DNA of 62,850 nucleotides, taken from positions 1 to 62,850 of the forward strand of contig NZ_JABFMP010000035.1 of assembly GCF_013359595.1 (NCBI RefSeq). Reading direction: 5' to 3'. Below the pieces are notes generated by a model that saw nothing but the letters and a program-made list of their open reading frames with translations, was not told where the DNA came from and did not search any database. Source of the stretch: Pseudomonas sp. C1C7 (lineage in GTDB: Bacteria > Pseudomonadota > Gammaproteobacteria > Pseudomonadales > Pseudomonadaceae). The position numbers and the translations under genes are program-made. Shown here in pieces: positions 1 to 8,703 of the stretch (position 1 is its first letter; the number at the start of each line of letters is the position of its first letter).

Positions 1-10
1 TTCAGGGTTT

Positions 11-54
11 GCGACTGCTGCGCAGCCGGACGCAGGCTTCGCCAGCTGCTACAG
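11..54. repeat. REP-like half element, family B
   Basis: Right half of a family B palindrome, reading CGACTGCTGCGCAGCC then GCCAGCTGCTACAGG. The left half would lie before the window. Full family B copies occur later, for example at 30019-30150. Confidence 0.7.
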
Positions 55-188
55 GTGTCGGGTTTGGCGGCTTGACACTTCGTGCAACGAATTCGCCATT
101 CACTGACTATGCTTCGGCCCACGGGCACCGCGCGCCAGAGTGATACCCTGCGCGCCGCTCTGTCACCCATCACATGGAACGCTGGCCT

Positions 189-752
189 ATGAAACGACTT
201 CACTTGCTCGCCCTGGCATCCCTGCTGACCACTGCCAGCCTTGCAGCCCATGCAGAAGAAATCCCGCTGAACAGCGAAGCCTCCACCGAACACTTCCAGA
301 CCCGGGTACTGGCGGTGGATTCGCCCAAGCACCAGGTCACCATCGAAGGCCTGGACAAGCGCCCGGTCCCCTTCCAGCTCACCGACCAGGCCAAGGCACT
401 GCACAACCTGAAAGTCGGCGACAAGGTCGATATTCGCGTCACCCGCTCCATCGATTACGTGCTGGACACCGACATCGGTGGCAAGCCTGCGGTGAGCAAC
501 GACACCTGGACCAACCGCGCCTCCCCCGACAACCTGCCGGGCGGCGAGATGTATCGCACGATCAAGGTCACCCTGAAGGTCACCCGCGTCGACGTGACGA
601 ACAAGCAGGTGGTCCTGCTGCATCCGGACGGAAACGAGCAAGTCGTCACTGTCGTCGACCCGAAGGTCGTGGCGCACCTGCAGGACTTGCGCGCCGGCCA
701 GACGGTGGAAGCCACTCAAACCGAAGTGCTGAAGGTTGAAACCTCCCGCTAG
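189..752 (+). CDS. Putative periplasmic protein, function unknown
   Basis: A 187-residue protein with a clear Sec signal peptide: KR, then a hydrophobic run, with likely cleavage after AHA at residue 22. The mature part is hydrophilic and beta-rich, with repeated valine/threonine stretches such as VTIEGLDKR and KVTLKVTRVDV that could form small beta-barrel (OB-like) folds. ATG at 189 is preferred over the in-frame ATG at 174 because it places the signal peptide at the N terminus. The gene stands alone, between a REP half element upstream and a large palindrome (823-912) downstream. I do not recognise the family, and a role in the envelope is all that can be inferred. Confidence 0.75.
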   Translation: MKRLHLLALASLLTTASLAAHAEEIPLNSEASTEHFQTRVLAVDSPKHQVTIEGLDKRPVPFQLTDQAKALHNLKVGDKVDIRVTRSIDYVLDTDIGGKPAVSNDTWTNRASPDNLPGGEMYRTIKVTLKVTRVDVTNKQVVLLHPDGNEQVVTVVDPKVVAHLQDLRAGQTVEATQTEVLKVETSR

Positions 753-822
753 GAGATCGCTGAACCCCGAACACCACGGGGAACCAGGCTTGCCGCGTCT
801 TCACTGACGACCAGAAATGCAG

Positions 823-912
823 CTGTAGGCGCTGCCGAAGGCTGCGATCTTTTGATCTTGCTTTCAAACAATCAAAAGATCGCAGCCTCGTTTCACTCGA
901 CAGCTCCTACAG
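823..912. repeat. Large palindromic repeat, family A
   Basis: Inverted repeat with arms CTGTAGGCGCTGCCGAAGG and its imperfect complement, and an inner arm GCTGCGATCTTTTGAT. It sits between convergent genes, and its right arm forms the 3' end of the trmK reading frame. Confidence 0.85.
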
Positions 913-1615
913 GGATTGGGGGGGTGTTCAGCAGGTGGTTGATCCACTGAATTTGTCGGGCGATGTCCTGCACCGTTTCCTCGGGGACGGCCTGGGCCTT
1001 GTTGAAGCTGGTGAGGGTCTTTTGCTTCTGGCGCAGTCGGCGTTGCCATTTGGCCAGGAACGCCGGGGTGCGGGCCTGCAGCTGCAGCGGGCCGAAGTAG
1101 AGTTCTTGTGCGGTGTAGGTGACCGGGCCGGTGCGTTCGGCGACGATGATTTCGTAGTCGAAGCGGTTTTCCCGCAGCACTTCTTCGCAGAGGATGCGAT
1201 AACTGTTGTCCATCAGCCATTGACGCAACGGTTGCTCCCCGCCGTTGGGTTGCAGGACCAGGCGTTCCCGGCCATTCAGACGCGCCTTGCCACTGTCGAG
1301 AATGTCGCGAATCGTCTCGCCGCCCATGCCGCACAGGCTGATCGCCGTGATGCCATCGCCTGGCTCGATGGCCGCCAGACCGTTGGCCAGACGTACGGTG
1401 ATTTCCTGTTCCAGACCGTTCTCGCGCACCGTGCGCGTGGCGGCATGGAACGGCGTCATCGCCACCTCCCCCGCGATCGCCATCGAGATGACGCCACGGT
1501 GCATCAGCGCCACCGGCAGATACCCATGATCCGAGCCGATATCCGCCAACCGTGCCCCCACCGGCACATGCGCCGCCACCCGTTCCAGGCGCATGGACAA
1601 TGTCTGTTCGTTCAA
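893..1615 (-). CDS. trmK: tRNA (adenine(22)-N(1))-methyltransferase TrmK
   Basis: SAM-dependent methyltransferase of the TrmK family, which methylates N1 of A22 in certain tRNAs. The AdoMet-binding motif ADIGSDHGYLP lies near residues 24-34, and CGMGGETI and LQPNGGE follow in the usual order. About 240 residues, as in other members. The chosen start is TTG at 1615, preceded by a purine-rich GGGAAGGGG about nine bases away. An internal ATG at 1594 is the alternative, and an upstream ATG at 1693 gives a non-conserved extension. The last eight residues (PIPVGAVE) and the stop are encoded by one arm of a family A palindrome, so the native C terminus was probably replaced by repeat insertion. Pseudomonads commonly carry this gene, and the target tRNA here is not shown by sequence. 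Confidence 0.85.
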   Translation of the reverse strand: MNEQTLSMRLERVAAHVPVGARLADIGSDHGYLPVALMHRGVISMAIAGEVAMTPFHAATRTVRENGLEQEITVRLANGLAAIEPGDGITAISLCGMGGETIRDILDSGKARLNGRERLVLQPNGGEQPLRQWLMDNSYRILCEEVLRENRFDYEIIVAERTGPVTYTAQELYFGPLQLQARTPAFLAKWQRRLRQKQKTLTSFNKAQAVPEETVQDIARQIQWINHLLNTPPIPVGAVE

Positions 1616-2061
1616 CTGCAACCCCTTCCCACCACCAACGTCCGGCGCCCAGGGCCGGATCGGGGGGCGATTCTGTCGGGCATTGCGGTGCATTTCAAAT
1701 TTATGCGACCGGGGTCATGGATTTGCCGGTTCGCGAGCAAGCCCACAGGATCCGGGGTCGGGCGCAAAATCGATGAACGCCACGGAAATCGTGCAGGAGC
1801 TGTCGAGTGAAACGAGGCTGCGATCTTTTGAAAGGCAACATCAAAGGATCGCAGCCTTCGGCAGCGCCTACAGGTCACTCATCGCCCGCGCCTCTGCTGT
1901 CATGAAATGAAAAGCCAGTGTCGTCCAATGCGCGGTCCATATCGGCAAATTCCACGTAGAACAAACCCCCAGCCGAATCCGGACCGGGCATATCGGCGTG
2001 CCCCGCATTCCGGTTCACAGGCTGCGTTCATACTAATAATCCGAAGAGGAATCGCGCCCCC
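1616..2061. other. Intergenic region between trmK and aer
   Basis: About 450 bases between two divergently transcribed genes. It contains the family A palindrome at 1793-1873. The rest must hold both promoters, but I see no clear operator and no credible small gene. Confidence 0.5.
1793..1873. repeat. Large palindromic repeat, family A
   Basis: Inverted repeat with CAGGAGCTGTCGAGTGAAAC on the left and GCAGCCTTCGGCAGCGCC on the right, sharing the inner GCTGCGATCTTTTGA core with 823-912. Confidence 0.8.
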
Positions 2062-3627
2062 ATGCGTGTGAATTTGCCAATAACCGAGCATGAAAGACTG
2101 TTCCCCGCCGACCAGCGCCTGATCTCCACGACCGATCTGGATAGCCGCATCACCTACTGCAACGACGCCTTCGTCGCCATCAGCGGTTTCACCTACGACG
2201 AACTCGTCGGCCAGCCCCACAATCTGGTTCGCCACCCCGACATGCCGCCGGGGGTGTTCATCCACATGTGGCACACCATCAAGCAGGGCAAGCCCTGGAT
2301 GGGAATCGTGAAAAACCGCGCGAAAAACGGTGATTTCTATTGGGTCAGTGCCTACGTCACGCCCATCCATGAAAACGGCCGTCTGAGCGGCTACGAGTCG
2401 GTGCGCTCGGTGCCGACCCGTGAGCAGATCCGTCGCGCTTCGGCGCTTTACGCCAGGATGCGCGCCGGCAAGCCGGTCGTTTCGCTAAGTGCGCGGATCC
2501 TTCGGCCGTTGCAGCACGGCTGGCCGATTCTGCTGGCCGGCGCGGCTTCATTGCTCGCCGATCAGTGGCTGGCCAACGCGGCGGCCCAGGGCGTGATGCT
2601 GGCGAGCCTGGGGATTGCCTGGTACTTGATCAACGCCCGTCATCGCAAGGCCATCGAGCACACCCTCGCCGAACACCCCAAAGCCTTTTCCGATCCCCTG
2701 GTGGCGCTCACCTTCAGCGACAACCACGGCCCTCAGGGCCGGCTGGACATGGCCATGCTCAGCGAAGAAGCCCGCCTGCAGACGGCGTTGTCACGGCTGT
2801 TCGATGCCGGGGTCAATGTGAAGGCCAAGGCGGCGCAATCGTCCGAGCTGTCCGGCTCGCAAGCGCAATCGCTGGATCGCCAGCGCAGCGAGACCGACCA
2901 GTCCGCCGCCGCCATTTCGCAGATGGCGGCCACCAATCAACAGGTCACGCAGAACGTCCTCAGCACCGCCCACGCCGCCTCCGAAGCCGACCAGCTGACC
3001 CGCGAAGGCAAGGAACTGGCCCAGCAAAGCCTGCACGCCATGCAAACCATGAACGAGGCCGTCAACGAGATCGGTCAGGCGGTCAACACCCTGGCCAGCG
3101 AGACGCAATCGATCGCCAGCGTGTTGGATGTCATCACCGCCATCGCCGAACAGACCAACCTGCTGGCGCTCAATGCCGCCATCGAAGCGGCGCGTGCCGG
3201 CGAACAGGGTCGGGGGTTTGCCGTGGTGGCGGACGAGGTGCGCTCCCTGGCCCAACGCACCCGCACCTCCACCGAGCAGATCCACGGCATCATCACCTCA
3301 TTGCATGTGGGAGCCGACCGCGCCGTGTCGACGGCCAGCCGCGGCGAGCAGATTTCCCGGGAAAGCATGCAACGTGTGGAGGCGGTGCAGTCGGCGCTGG
3401 TGGGCATCAGTCAGGCCGTCAGCCGGATCACCGACATGAGCCAGCAGATGGCCTCGGCCTCGGAAGAACAAAGCCACGTGACCGAAGACATCAATCAGCA
3501 GATCACCCGCATTGCCCAGCTCTGTGAACACAGTGCCGGGCAGGCCGAGCAAGGGGCGGCGATCAGTCGGGATCTGGAAGCGATGGCCGATTACCTGCAC
3601 AGCCTGGCGGAGCGCTTCAACCGATAG
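2062..3627 (+). CDS. aer: Aerotaxis receptor Aer (PAS-containing MCP)
   Basis: A 521-residue chemoreceptor. The N-terminal PAS domain (about residues 10-120, with DLDSRITYCNDAFVAISGF and NLVRHPDMP) matches the FAD-binding PAS of Aer, which reports redox or oxygen state. A hydrophobic segment near residues 155-195 anchors it in the inner membrane. There is no periplasmic domain. The C-terminal half is a methyl-accepting signalling coiled coil with the conserved tip EQTNLLALNAAIEAARAG that docks CheA and CheW. Length and domain order match Pseudomonas Aer. It is monocistronic, with a hairpin at 3659-3685 after the stop. Confidence 0.92.
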   Translation: MRVNLPITEHERLFPADQRLISTTDLDSRITYCNDAFVAISGFTYDELVGQPHNLVRHPDMPPGVFIHMWHTIKQGKPWMGIVKNRAKNGDFYWVSAYVTPIHENGRLSGYESVRSVPTREQIRRASALYARMRAGKPVVSLSARILRPLQHGWPILLAGAASLLADQWLANAAAQGVMLASLGIAWYLINARHRKAIEHTLAEHPKAFSDPLVALTFSDNHGPQGRLDMAMLSEEARLQTALSRLFDAGVNVKAKAAQSSELSGSQAQSLDRQRSETDQSAAAISQMAATNQQVTQNVLSTAHAASEADQLTREGKELAQQSLHAMQTMNEAVNEIGQAVNTLASETQSIASVLDVITAIAEQTNLLALNAAIEAARAGEQGRGFAVVADEVRSLAQRTRTSTEQIHGIITSLHVGADRAVSTASRGEQISRESMQRVEAVQSALVGISQAVSRITDMSQQMASASEEQSHVTEDINQQITRIAQLCEHSAGQAEQGAAISRDLEAMADYLHSLAERFNR

Positions 3628-3658
3628 ACGCCGCATTCGGGGGAACGGAACGGTGAAC

Positions 3659-3691
3659 AGAGATGTCAGCTGTTTAGACATCTCTGTATTT
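3659..3691 (+). terminator. Possible rho-independent terminator after aer
   Basis: Nine-base perfect stem (AGAGATGTC / GACATCTCT) with a nine-base loop, followed by GTATTT. It lies 30 bases after the aer stop. The T-run is short, so termination may be partial. Confidence 0.5.
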
Positions 3692-3733
3692 CCACGCCTG
3701 TTTCACATCCCAACTGAATGGAGCGGTGAAGTC

Positions 3734-3808
3734 ATGAACAACATCATTTACCTCGTCGGTGCCGTTGTGATCGTGCTGTTTATCCTGTCGTTCATCGGCA
3801 TGGTCTGA
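3734..3808 (+). CDS. Small 24-residue membrane protein
   Basis: ATG at 3734 is preceded by GGAGCGGTGAAG at good distance. The product is MNNIIYLVGAVVIVLFILSF plus four residues: almost entirely one transmembrane helix with a polar N-terminal MNN. A clear terminator follows at 3872-3899, giving a complete small transcription unit. I have a recollection of similar tiny hydrophobic proteins being annotated in pseudomonads, but no function is known to me. The role could be membrane-protein modulation or stress, and that is speculation. Confidence 0.65.
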   Translation: MNNIIYLVGAVVIVLFILSFIGMV

Positions 3809-3871
3809 CTCCGGCCGCCACCACCCCCGCCTCGGGCTTGTCATCAAAAGCCAACTGACTGTCGTCAAATG

Positions 3872-3899
3872 AAAAGCGCCCCCTTCCTGGGGGCTTTTT
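3872..3899 (+). terminator. Rho-independent terminator
   Basis: AAAAGCGCCCCC, loop TTCCT, GGGGGCTTTTT: a strong GC stem with A- and T-tracts, about 65 bases after the stop of the 24-residue membrane protein gene. Confidence 0.85.
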
Positions 3900-3998
3900 A
3901 ATGTCAGCAACAAAAAACCTCCGGCGCTCGATCGCCGTACGCGACTGCTCCACTTCAGTCACGAGTTGCCAGGTACGCCCGGCAGGAGAAATAACAAG

Positions 3999-5321
3999 AT
4001 GACATTCGTGAAAAGTCTGCTGGCAGCCCTGCCCCTGGTAGTGCTCGGCTGTAATGCCCATGCGGTCGTATCGAGTCAGGAAGCCGCCCGACTGGGCACC
4101 AGCCTGACCCTGGTCGGCGCCGAACAAGCCGGCAACGCCGACGGCTCGATTCCCCCCTATAACGGTGGCCTGACCAGCGCCCCCGCCGGCTTCAAGACCG
4201 GCGACAGCATGCGTCCCGACCCGTTTGCCAACGAAAAGCCGCTGCTGGTGATCAATGGCAGGAACGTCGATCAGTACAAAGGCCTGTTGACCGCCACCAC
4301 CGTGGAGTTGGCCAGGCGCTATCCCGGTTACCGCATCGACGTCTATCCGACCCACCGCACGGCATCGTTGCCACAGGCGGTGCTGAACAACAGCCGCCGC
4401 AATGCCACCGCCGCCAAGTCTCTGGACGGTGGCGTCGCCATCGACAACGTGCTGCCCGGCGTGCCCTTCCCAATCCCGCAATCCGGCGCCGAGGCGATGT
4501 GGAATTTCCTGTTGCGCTATCAGGGCGTGAACATCCACTCCAAGTACGATTCCTGGAACGTCGACGCGGCGGGCGTGCCGAGCCTGGCGGTGAGCGGCGA
4601 GGCGTTCGTTTCCTTTCCGATCTACGAGAACCTGTCCAAGCCCTTCAACAACTCCGATATCTATCACCAGTTGAAGCTGTCCTACACCGGCCCCGCGCGT
4701 CGGGCCGGCGAGTCGATCATGCTCAAGAACGCCAGCAACCCGGTGCAGTACCCGGGCCGCGCCTGGCAATACCTGCCGGGTCAGCGCCGGGTCAAACAGA
4801 TCTCGATCCTGGCCTACGACACCCCCAACCCCGGCACTGCCCGGGCGCTGGAACTGTACGACTGGACCCTGGTGGGCAAGCGGGAAATGATCGTGCCCTA
4901 CAACACCTACAAACTGACCTACGTGCACGACGCCAAGTCGCTGACCACGCCCAACTTCATCTCCCCGGACTTCGTGCGCTGGGAAAAACACCGGGTCTAT
5001 GTGGTGGAAGGCAATCTCAAGCCGGGGGCCAAACACATCTACCAGAAGCGCCGCTTCTACCTGGACGAAGACACCTGGGCCGCCCTGGCCTCCGACCAAT
5101 ACGACACCAGCGGCCAACTCTACCGCGGCTCCTTCGCCTTCTTCAGCCAGAGCTACGACCAGCAGGTGCCGGACGCCACCCCGTTCATGACCTACGACCT
5201 GTCGCGGGGCACCTACAACATCAACGGCGTGGTCGGGCCTCACGGCGGGATTCGCTATATCCAGCCGCTGTCCACCGCGCAGTGGGTGCCGGAGGCGATG
5301 GCGGGGACGGGGATTCGATAG
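3999..5321 (+). CDS. DUF1329 domain-containing envelope protein
   Basis: A 440-residue exported protein of the DUF1329 family, recognised by the N-terminal EAARLGTSLTLVGAEQAGN and DGSIPPYNGG and by long beta-rich stretches (AWQYLPGQRRVKQI, YDWTLVGKREMIVPYN). Members resemble LolA/LolB-like lipoprotein-binding folds and are often near RND export or catabolic genes. The start at 3999 follows GGAG and gives a signal peptide MTFVKSLLAALPLVVLGC. Cleavage could be after AHA (residue 23), or a lipobox-like VLGC could make it a lipoprotein. It is monocistronic, with a strong terminator at 5411-5438. The exact role is unknown. Confidence 0.85.
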   Translation: MTFVKSLLAALPLVVLGCNAHAVVSSQEAARLGTSLTLVGAEQAGNADGSIPPYNGGLTSAPAGFKTGDSMRPDPFANEKPLLVINGRNVDQYKGLLTATTVELARRYPGYRIDVYPTHRTASLPQAVLNNSRRNATAAKSLDGGVAIDNVLPGVPFPIPQSGAEAMWNFLLRYQGVNIHSKYDSWNVDAAGVPSLAVSGEAFVSFPIYENLSKPFNNSDIYHQLKLSYTGPARRAGESIMLKNASNPVQYPGRAWQYLPGQRRVKQISILAYDTPNPGTARALELYDWTLVGKREMIVPYNTYKLTYVHDAKSLTTPNFISPDFVRWEKHRVYVVEGNLKPGAKHIYQKRRFYLDEDTWAALASDQYDTSGQLYRGSFAFFSQSYDQQVPDATPFMTYDLSRGTYNINGVVGPHGGIRYIQPLSTAQWVPEAMAGTGIR

Positions 5322-5410
5322 ATCCCGCATCAGCACAAAACCCTGTGGGAGATTCTATGTTGCAGGGGAACCCTGCAGCCTTAAATTCGGCTGGTATTCG
5401 CTCAGGATTT

Positions 5411-5438
5411 CGGCCAGTCGAGGACTGGCCGATTTTTT
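5411..5438 (+). terminator. Rho-independent terminator after DUF1329 gene
   Basis: Perfect nine-base stem CGGCCAGTC / GACTGGCCG with a three-base loop, followed by ATTTTTT. Confidence 0.9.
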
Positions 5439-5480
5439 CGATCTGATATCATTCAAAAAGTTACAGACCGAGAAGCCCCC

Positions 5481-5642
5481 ATGAACCGCCGCAAAAAAAT
5501 CAAGCAGTTGCTCGAAGCCCACGCCAAGAAGGCCAGCGCCAAGCTGGCACCGAAGAACAAGCCCAAGTACATCAGCAAGGCCGACCGCCTGAAGCTGGCG
5601 GCCGAGGCCATTGATGACACGAGCAGTTCCACTGAGAGCTGA
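5481..5642 (+). CDS. DUF2986 family small basic protein
   Basis: A 53-residue, lysine-rich cytoplasmic protein beginning MNRRKKIKQLLEAHAKKASA and containing PKYISKADRLKLAAE, the pattern of DUF2986. The N-terminal two thirds is strongly basic and the tail is acidic and serine-rich. ATG at 5481 follows GAGAAGCC. It sits alone between a terminator and the catabolic dehydrogenase gene. The function of the family is unknown. The basic character suggests nucleic-acid or ribosome contact, which is inference only. Confidence 0.8.
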   Translation: MNRRKKIKQLLEAHAKKASAKLAPKNKPKYISKADRLKLAAEAIDDTSSSTES

Positions 5643-5744
5643 TCGGACCGATTCCCTATGGTTATCGAATAATCAAAACATCTCATTAGGCGTAATCGCT
5701 TCAATTGGCTATACCTCTTCGTTCTGACGAAACAGGAGACGAAG

Positions 5745-7325
5745 ATGTCGATTGAACACCGCTTGAATTACATTGGCGGCCGCACCAGCGGTGAAGGCGA
5801 CGTCCTGCTGCACAGCCTCGACGCAACCACCGCAGAGGCACTGCCCTACGCTTTTTACCAGGCTACCGAGGCGGAAGTGAACGCCGCCGCACTGGCCGCC
5901 GAATCCGCCTTTGTGACCTATCGCCATTTCCTGCCCGAGCAGCGCGCAGCGTTTCTCGACGCGATTGCCGGCGAGCTCGATGCGCTGGGTGAAGATTTCA
6001 TTGCCAACGTATGCCGCGAGACCGCCCTGCCGCAAGGCCGCATCATCGGTGAGCGTGCCCGCACCAGCGGTCAGCTGCGCTTGTTCGCCCAAGTGCTGCG
6101 TCGCGGCGACTTCCTCGGCGCGCGAATTGACACTGCTTTGCCGGAGCGCACCCCGCTGCCGCGTCCGGACCTGCGCCAGTACCGCGTCGGCGTCGGCCCG
6201 GTCGCCGTCTTCGGCGCCAGCAACTTCCCGCTGGCCTTCTCCACCGCCGGCGGCGATACCGCATCGGCGCTGGCCGCCGGTTGCCCGGTGGTCTTCAAGG
6301 CTCACAGCGGCCACATGGTGACCGCTGACTTCGTGGCCTCGGCCATCCTGCGCGCCGCCGAGAAGACCGGCATGCCCGCCGGCGTATTCAACCTGATCCA
6401 CGGCAACGGCGTCGGCGCCGCGCTGGTCAAGCATCCGGCGATCCAGGCCGTGGGCTTCACCGGTTCGCTGCACGGCGGTCGCGCCCTGTGCGACATGGCC
6501 GCGGCGCGTGCGCAGCCGATCCCGGTCTTCGCCGAGATGAGCAGCATCAACCCGGTGGTCATGCTGCCCGAAGCACTCAAGACCCGTTCGGACGACATCG
6601 CCAGCCAGTTGGCCGCCTCGGTGGTTCAGGGTTGCGGCCAGTTCTGCACCAATCCGGGCCTGGTGATCGGCATTCGTTCGCCCGAGTTCGAAGGCTTCCT
6701 GACCTCGCTGGCCGCGCGCATGGCCGATCAGGCATCCCAGACCATGCTCAACGCCGGCACCTTGAAGTCCTACACCAAAGGCGTGGAACGTCTGCATGCC
6801 CACGATGGCATCAGCCATCTGGCCGGCCAGCCACAGCAAGGCAACCAGGCCGCGCCGCAGCTGTTCAAGGCCCAAGCGCGTCTGTTGCTGACTGGCGATC
6901 CGCTGCTGCAGGAAGAAGTGTTTGGCCCAACCACCGTGGTGGTCGAGGTGGCCGACGCAGCTGAACTGCAACAGGTACTGGCCAGCCTGCACGGTCAGCT
7001 CACCGCGACCCTGATTGCCGAACCTGCCGACCTGCAAGCCTTCGCCGCCCTGGTTCCGCTGCTGGAACGCAAGGCCGGTCGCCTGTTGCTCAACGGCTAC
7101 CCGACCGGTGTGGAAGTCAGCGATGCGATGGTCCACGGCGGGCCGTACCCAGCGACGTCCGATGCCCGTGGCACGTCGGTCGGCACCCTGGCCATCGATC
7201 GCTTCCTGCGCCCGGTGTGCTACCAGAACTACCCGGATGCGCTGCTGCCGCCAGCGTTGAAAAACGCCAACCCGCTGTCTATCGCACGCTTGGTGGACGG
7301 TGTGACCACGCGCGATCCGTTGTAA
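5745..7325 (+). CDS. Alpha-ketoglutaric semialdehyde dehydrogenase
   Basis: A 526-residue NAD(P)+-dependent aldehyde dehydrogenase of the 2,5-dioxopentanoate type. It oxidises 2-oxoglutarate semialdehyde to 2-oxoglutarate, the last step of sugar-acid (glucarate, galactarate) and pentose breakdown. It has the FGASNFPLAF cofactor motif (Asn160), the general base in AEMSSINP (Glu264) and catalytic Cys301 in GQFCTNPG. AGGAG precedes the ATG. The adjacent LacI regulator and gudP-gudD genes support the glucarate assignment. The intermediate enzyme, 5-dehydro-4-deoxyglucarate dehydratase, is not in the window and must be elsewhere. Confidence 0.88.
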   Translation: MSIEHRLNYIGGRTSGEGDVLLHSLDATTAEALPYAFYQATEAEVNAAALAAESAFVTYRHFLPEQRAAFLDAIAGELDALGEDFIANVCRETALPQGRIIGERARTSGQLRLFAQVLRRGDFLGARIDTALPERTPLPRPDLRQYRVGVGPVAVFGASNFPLAFSTAGGDTASALAAGCPVVFKAHSGHMVTADFVASAILRAAEKTGMPAGVFNLIHGNGVGAALVKHPAIQAVGFTGSLHGGRALCDMAAARAQPIPVFAEMSSINPVVMLPEALKTRSDDIASQLAASVVQGCGQFCTNPGLVIGIRSPEFEGFLTSLAARMADQASQTMLNAGTLKSYTKGVERLHAHDGISHLAGQPQQGNQAAPQLFKAQARLLLTGDPLLQEEVFGPTTVVVEVADAAELQQVLASLHGQLTATLIAEPADLQAFAALVPLLERKAGRLLLNGYPTGVEVSDAMVHGGPYPATSDARGTSVGTLAIDRFLRPVCYQNYPDALLPPALKNANPLSIARLVDGVTTRDPL

Positions 7326-7361
7326 AGGTCGGCTGCTACAGGGTGTGTGAACGCCGCGATC

Positions 7362-7408
7362 CTGTAGCAGCTGCCGCAGGCTGCGTCCGGCGGCGGCAGC
7401 TGCTACAG
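7362..7408. repeat. REP-like palindrome, family B (short)
   Basis: CTGTAGCAGCTGCCGCAGG followed closely by the opposite arm CGGCAGCTGCTACAG, between the dehydrogenase stop and the LacI-type gene. Confidence 0.75.
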
Positions 7409-7506
7409 GTTTTGCGGTGGGTTGACTGACTGGACTTACCTCATGGAACCACACTGAAAAGACCGTTAACATTTCGCCTGTCTATCTCAGTCCCGCCAGG
7501 TGCCAT

Positions 7507-8547
7507 GTGGCCAAAAAGTCGAAACGCGAAATTGCCCTGACCACAGGCAGTTCAAACTCTCCCCTCACGGTGGCCGACGTGGCCGTGAAGGCAGGCGTTT
7601 CGCCCATTACCGTTTCCCGCGCCTTGAATCGCCCCGAACTGGTAAGCGATGCAACACGCCAGCACGTGCTGGAAGTGGTGCGCGAGATGGGTTACGTGCC
7701 CAACCTCCTGGCCGGCAGCCTGGCTTCCAGCAAAAGCCGGCTGGTGGCGATTCTGCTGCCGACCATTGCCAACTCGATTTTCGCAGGCGCCGTGCAAGCC
7801 ATCATGGATCGGCTGACCGAGGCCGGTTATCAGTCGCTGCTCGGTCCCACCGGTTACTCCCCGGAAAAGGAAGAAGCGCTGCTGGAAGCCATTCTCGGCC
7901 GGCGTCCGGACGGCATCGTCCTGACCGGCACCCTGCACACCGAAGCCAGTCGCAGTCGGTTGGCCTCAGCGGGAATTCCGGTGGTGGAAGCCTGGGATTT
8001 GAGTGAAACGGCGCTGGACATGCAGGTGGGCTTTTCCCACGAGAAAGTCGGCGAGGTGGTCGCCGATCACTTCTTTGCCAAGGGGTATCGTCGATTCTCC
8101 GTGGTCTCGGTGGACGACCCGCGTGCCATTCGCCGCTGCGACAGCCTGATCGCGCGCCTGAAGACCTACGGGCTGGATCAGGTCCCCGTTGAAATCCTGC
8201 CGTTGCCGGCGACCTGGGAAGTCGGCCGGGAGGGTTTGAAACGCCTCCAGCAACGGGAAACACCGCCGGAGCTGATCTTCTGCAGCTCCGACACCCTGGC
8301 CTTCGGCGTGCTCGCTGAAGCCGCCCTTCAGGGGCTGCGGGTTCCCCAGGACATCGCCGTACTCGGATTCGGCGATATCACCAATGCGAAATTTGCCCAC
8401 CCCGCGCTGTCTACCGTCAGTGTCAATGCCGCGAGCATGGGGCGAGAAATCGCCGAAGCCCTGCTCAAAAGATTTTCCGGCACTGCCGATTTGTCTGTAA
8501 GCCAGATGGATACAGGCTTCGAGCTGATCGAACGCGCCAGCACCTGA
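7507..8547 (+). CDS. LacI-family transcriptional regulator (sugar-acid type)
   Basis: A 346-residue repressor. The N-terminal HTH (residues 20-41, LTVADVAVKAGVSPITVSRA) is a standard LacI headpiece, followed by hinge helix LLAGSLASSKS and a periplasmic-binding-protein-like effector domain (VAILLPTIANSIFAG onward). Sequence style is that of GntR-like LacI proteins. The start is GTG at 7507 with AGGTG upstream. Two perfect palindromes, GATAGCGCTATC, lie directly downstream in the gudP promoter and fit the LacI-family operator centre GC. It very likely represses gudP-gudD and perhaps the upstream dehydrogenase. The effector is inferred to be glucarate or a breakdown product. Confidence 0.88.
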   Translation: MAKKSKREIALTTGSSNSPLTVADVAVKAGVSPITVSRALNRPELVSDATRQHVLEVVREMGYVPNLLAGSLASSKSRLVAILLPTIANSIFAGAVQAIMDRLTEAGYQSLLGPTGYSPEKEEALLEAILGRRPDGIVLTGTLHTEASRSRLASAGIPVVEAWDLSETALDMQVGFSHEKVGEVVADHFFAKGYRRFSVVSVDDPRAIRRCDSLIARLKTYGLDQVPVEILPLPATWEVGREGLKRLQQRETPPELIFCSSDTLAFGVLAEAALQGLRVPQDIAVLGFGDITNAKFAHPALSTVSVNAASMGREIAEALLKRFSGTADLSVSQMDTGFELIERAST

Positions 8548-8584
8548 TCGCGGTTTTCGAAAAGTCGCCAAACGGCGCTTGAAT

Positions 8585-8615
8585 GATAGCGCTATCTGTT
8601 TATGATAGCGCTATC
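8585..8615. promoter_or_regulatory. Two LacI-type operators before gudP
   Basis: GATAGCGCTATC occurs twice, at 8585-8596 and 8604-8615, each a perfect 12-base palindrome, with centres 19 bases apart. They lie 90-120 bases before the transporter start and just after the LacI regulator gene, the expected position for repression. A further inverted repeat GTTGT-ACG-ACAAC follows at 8616-8628. Confidence 0.85.
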
Positions 8616-8703
8616 GTTGTACGACAACCTACAACGACACACGGCGACTCACGTCGTCCTGACAGGTCTACCCGCACAAAAATAATTCGTGGGAGCGTCA
8701 AAC

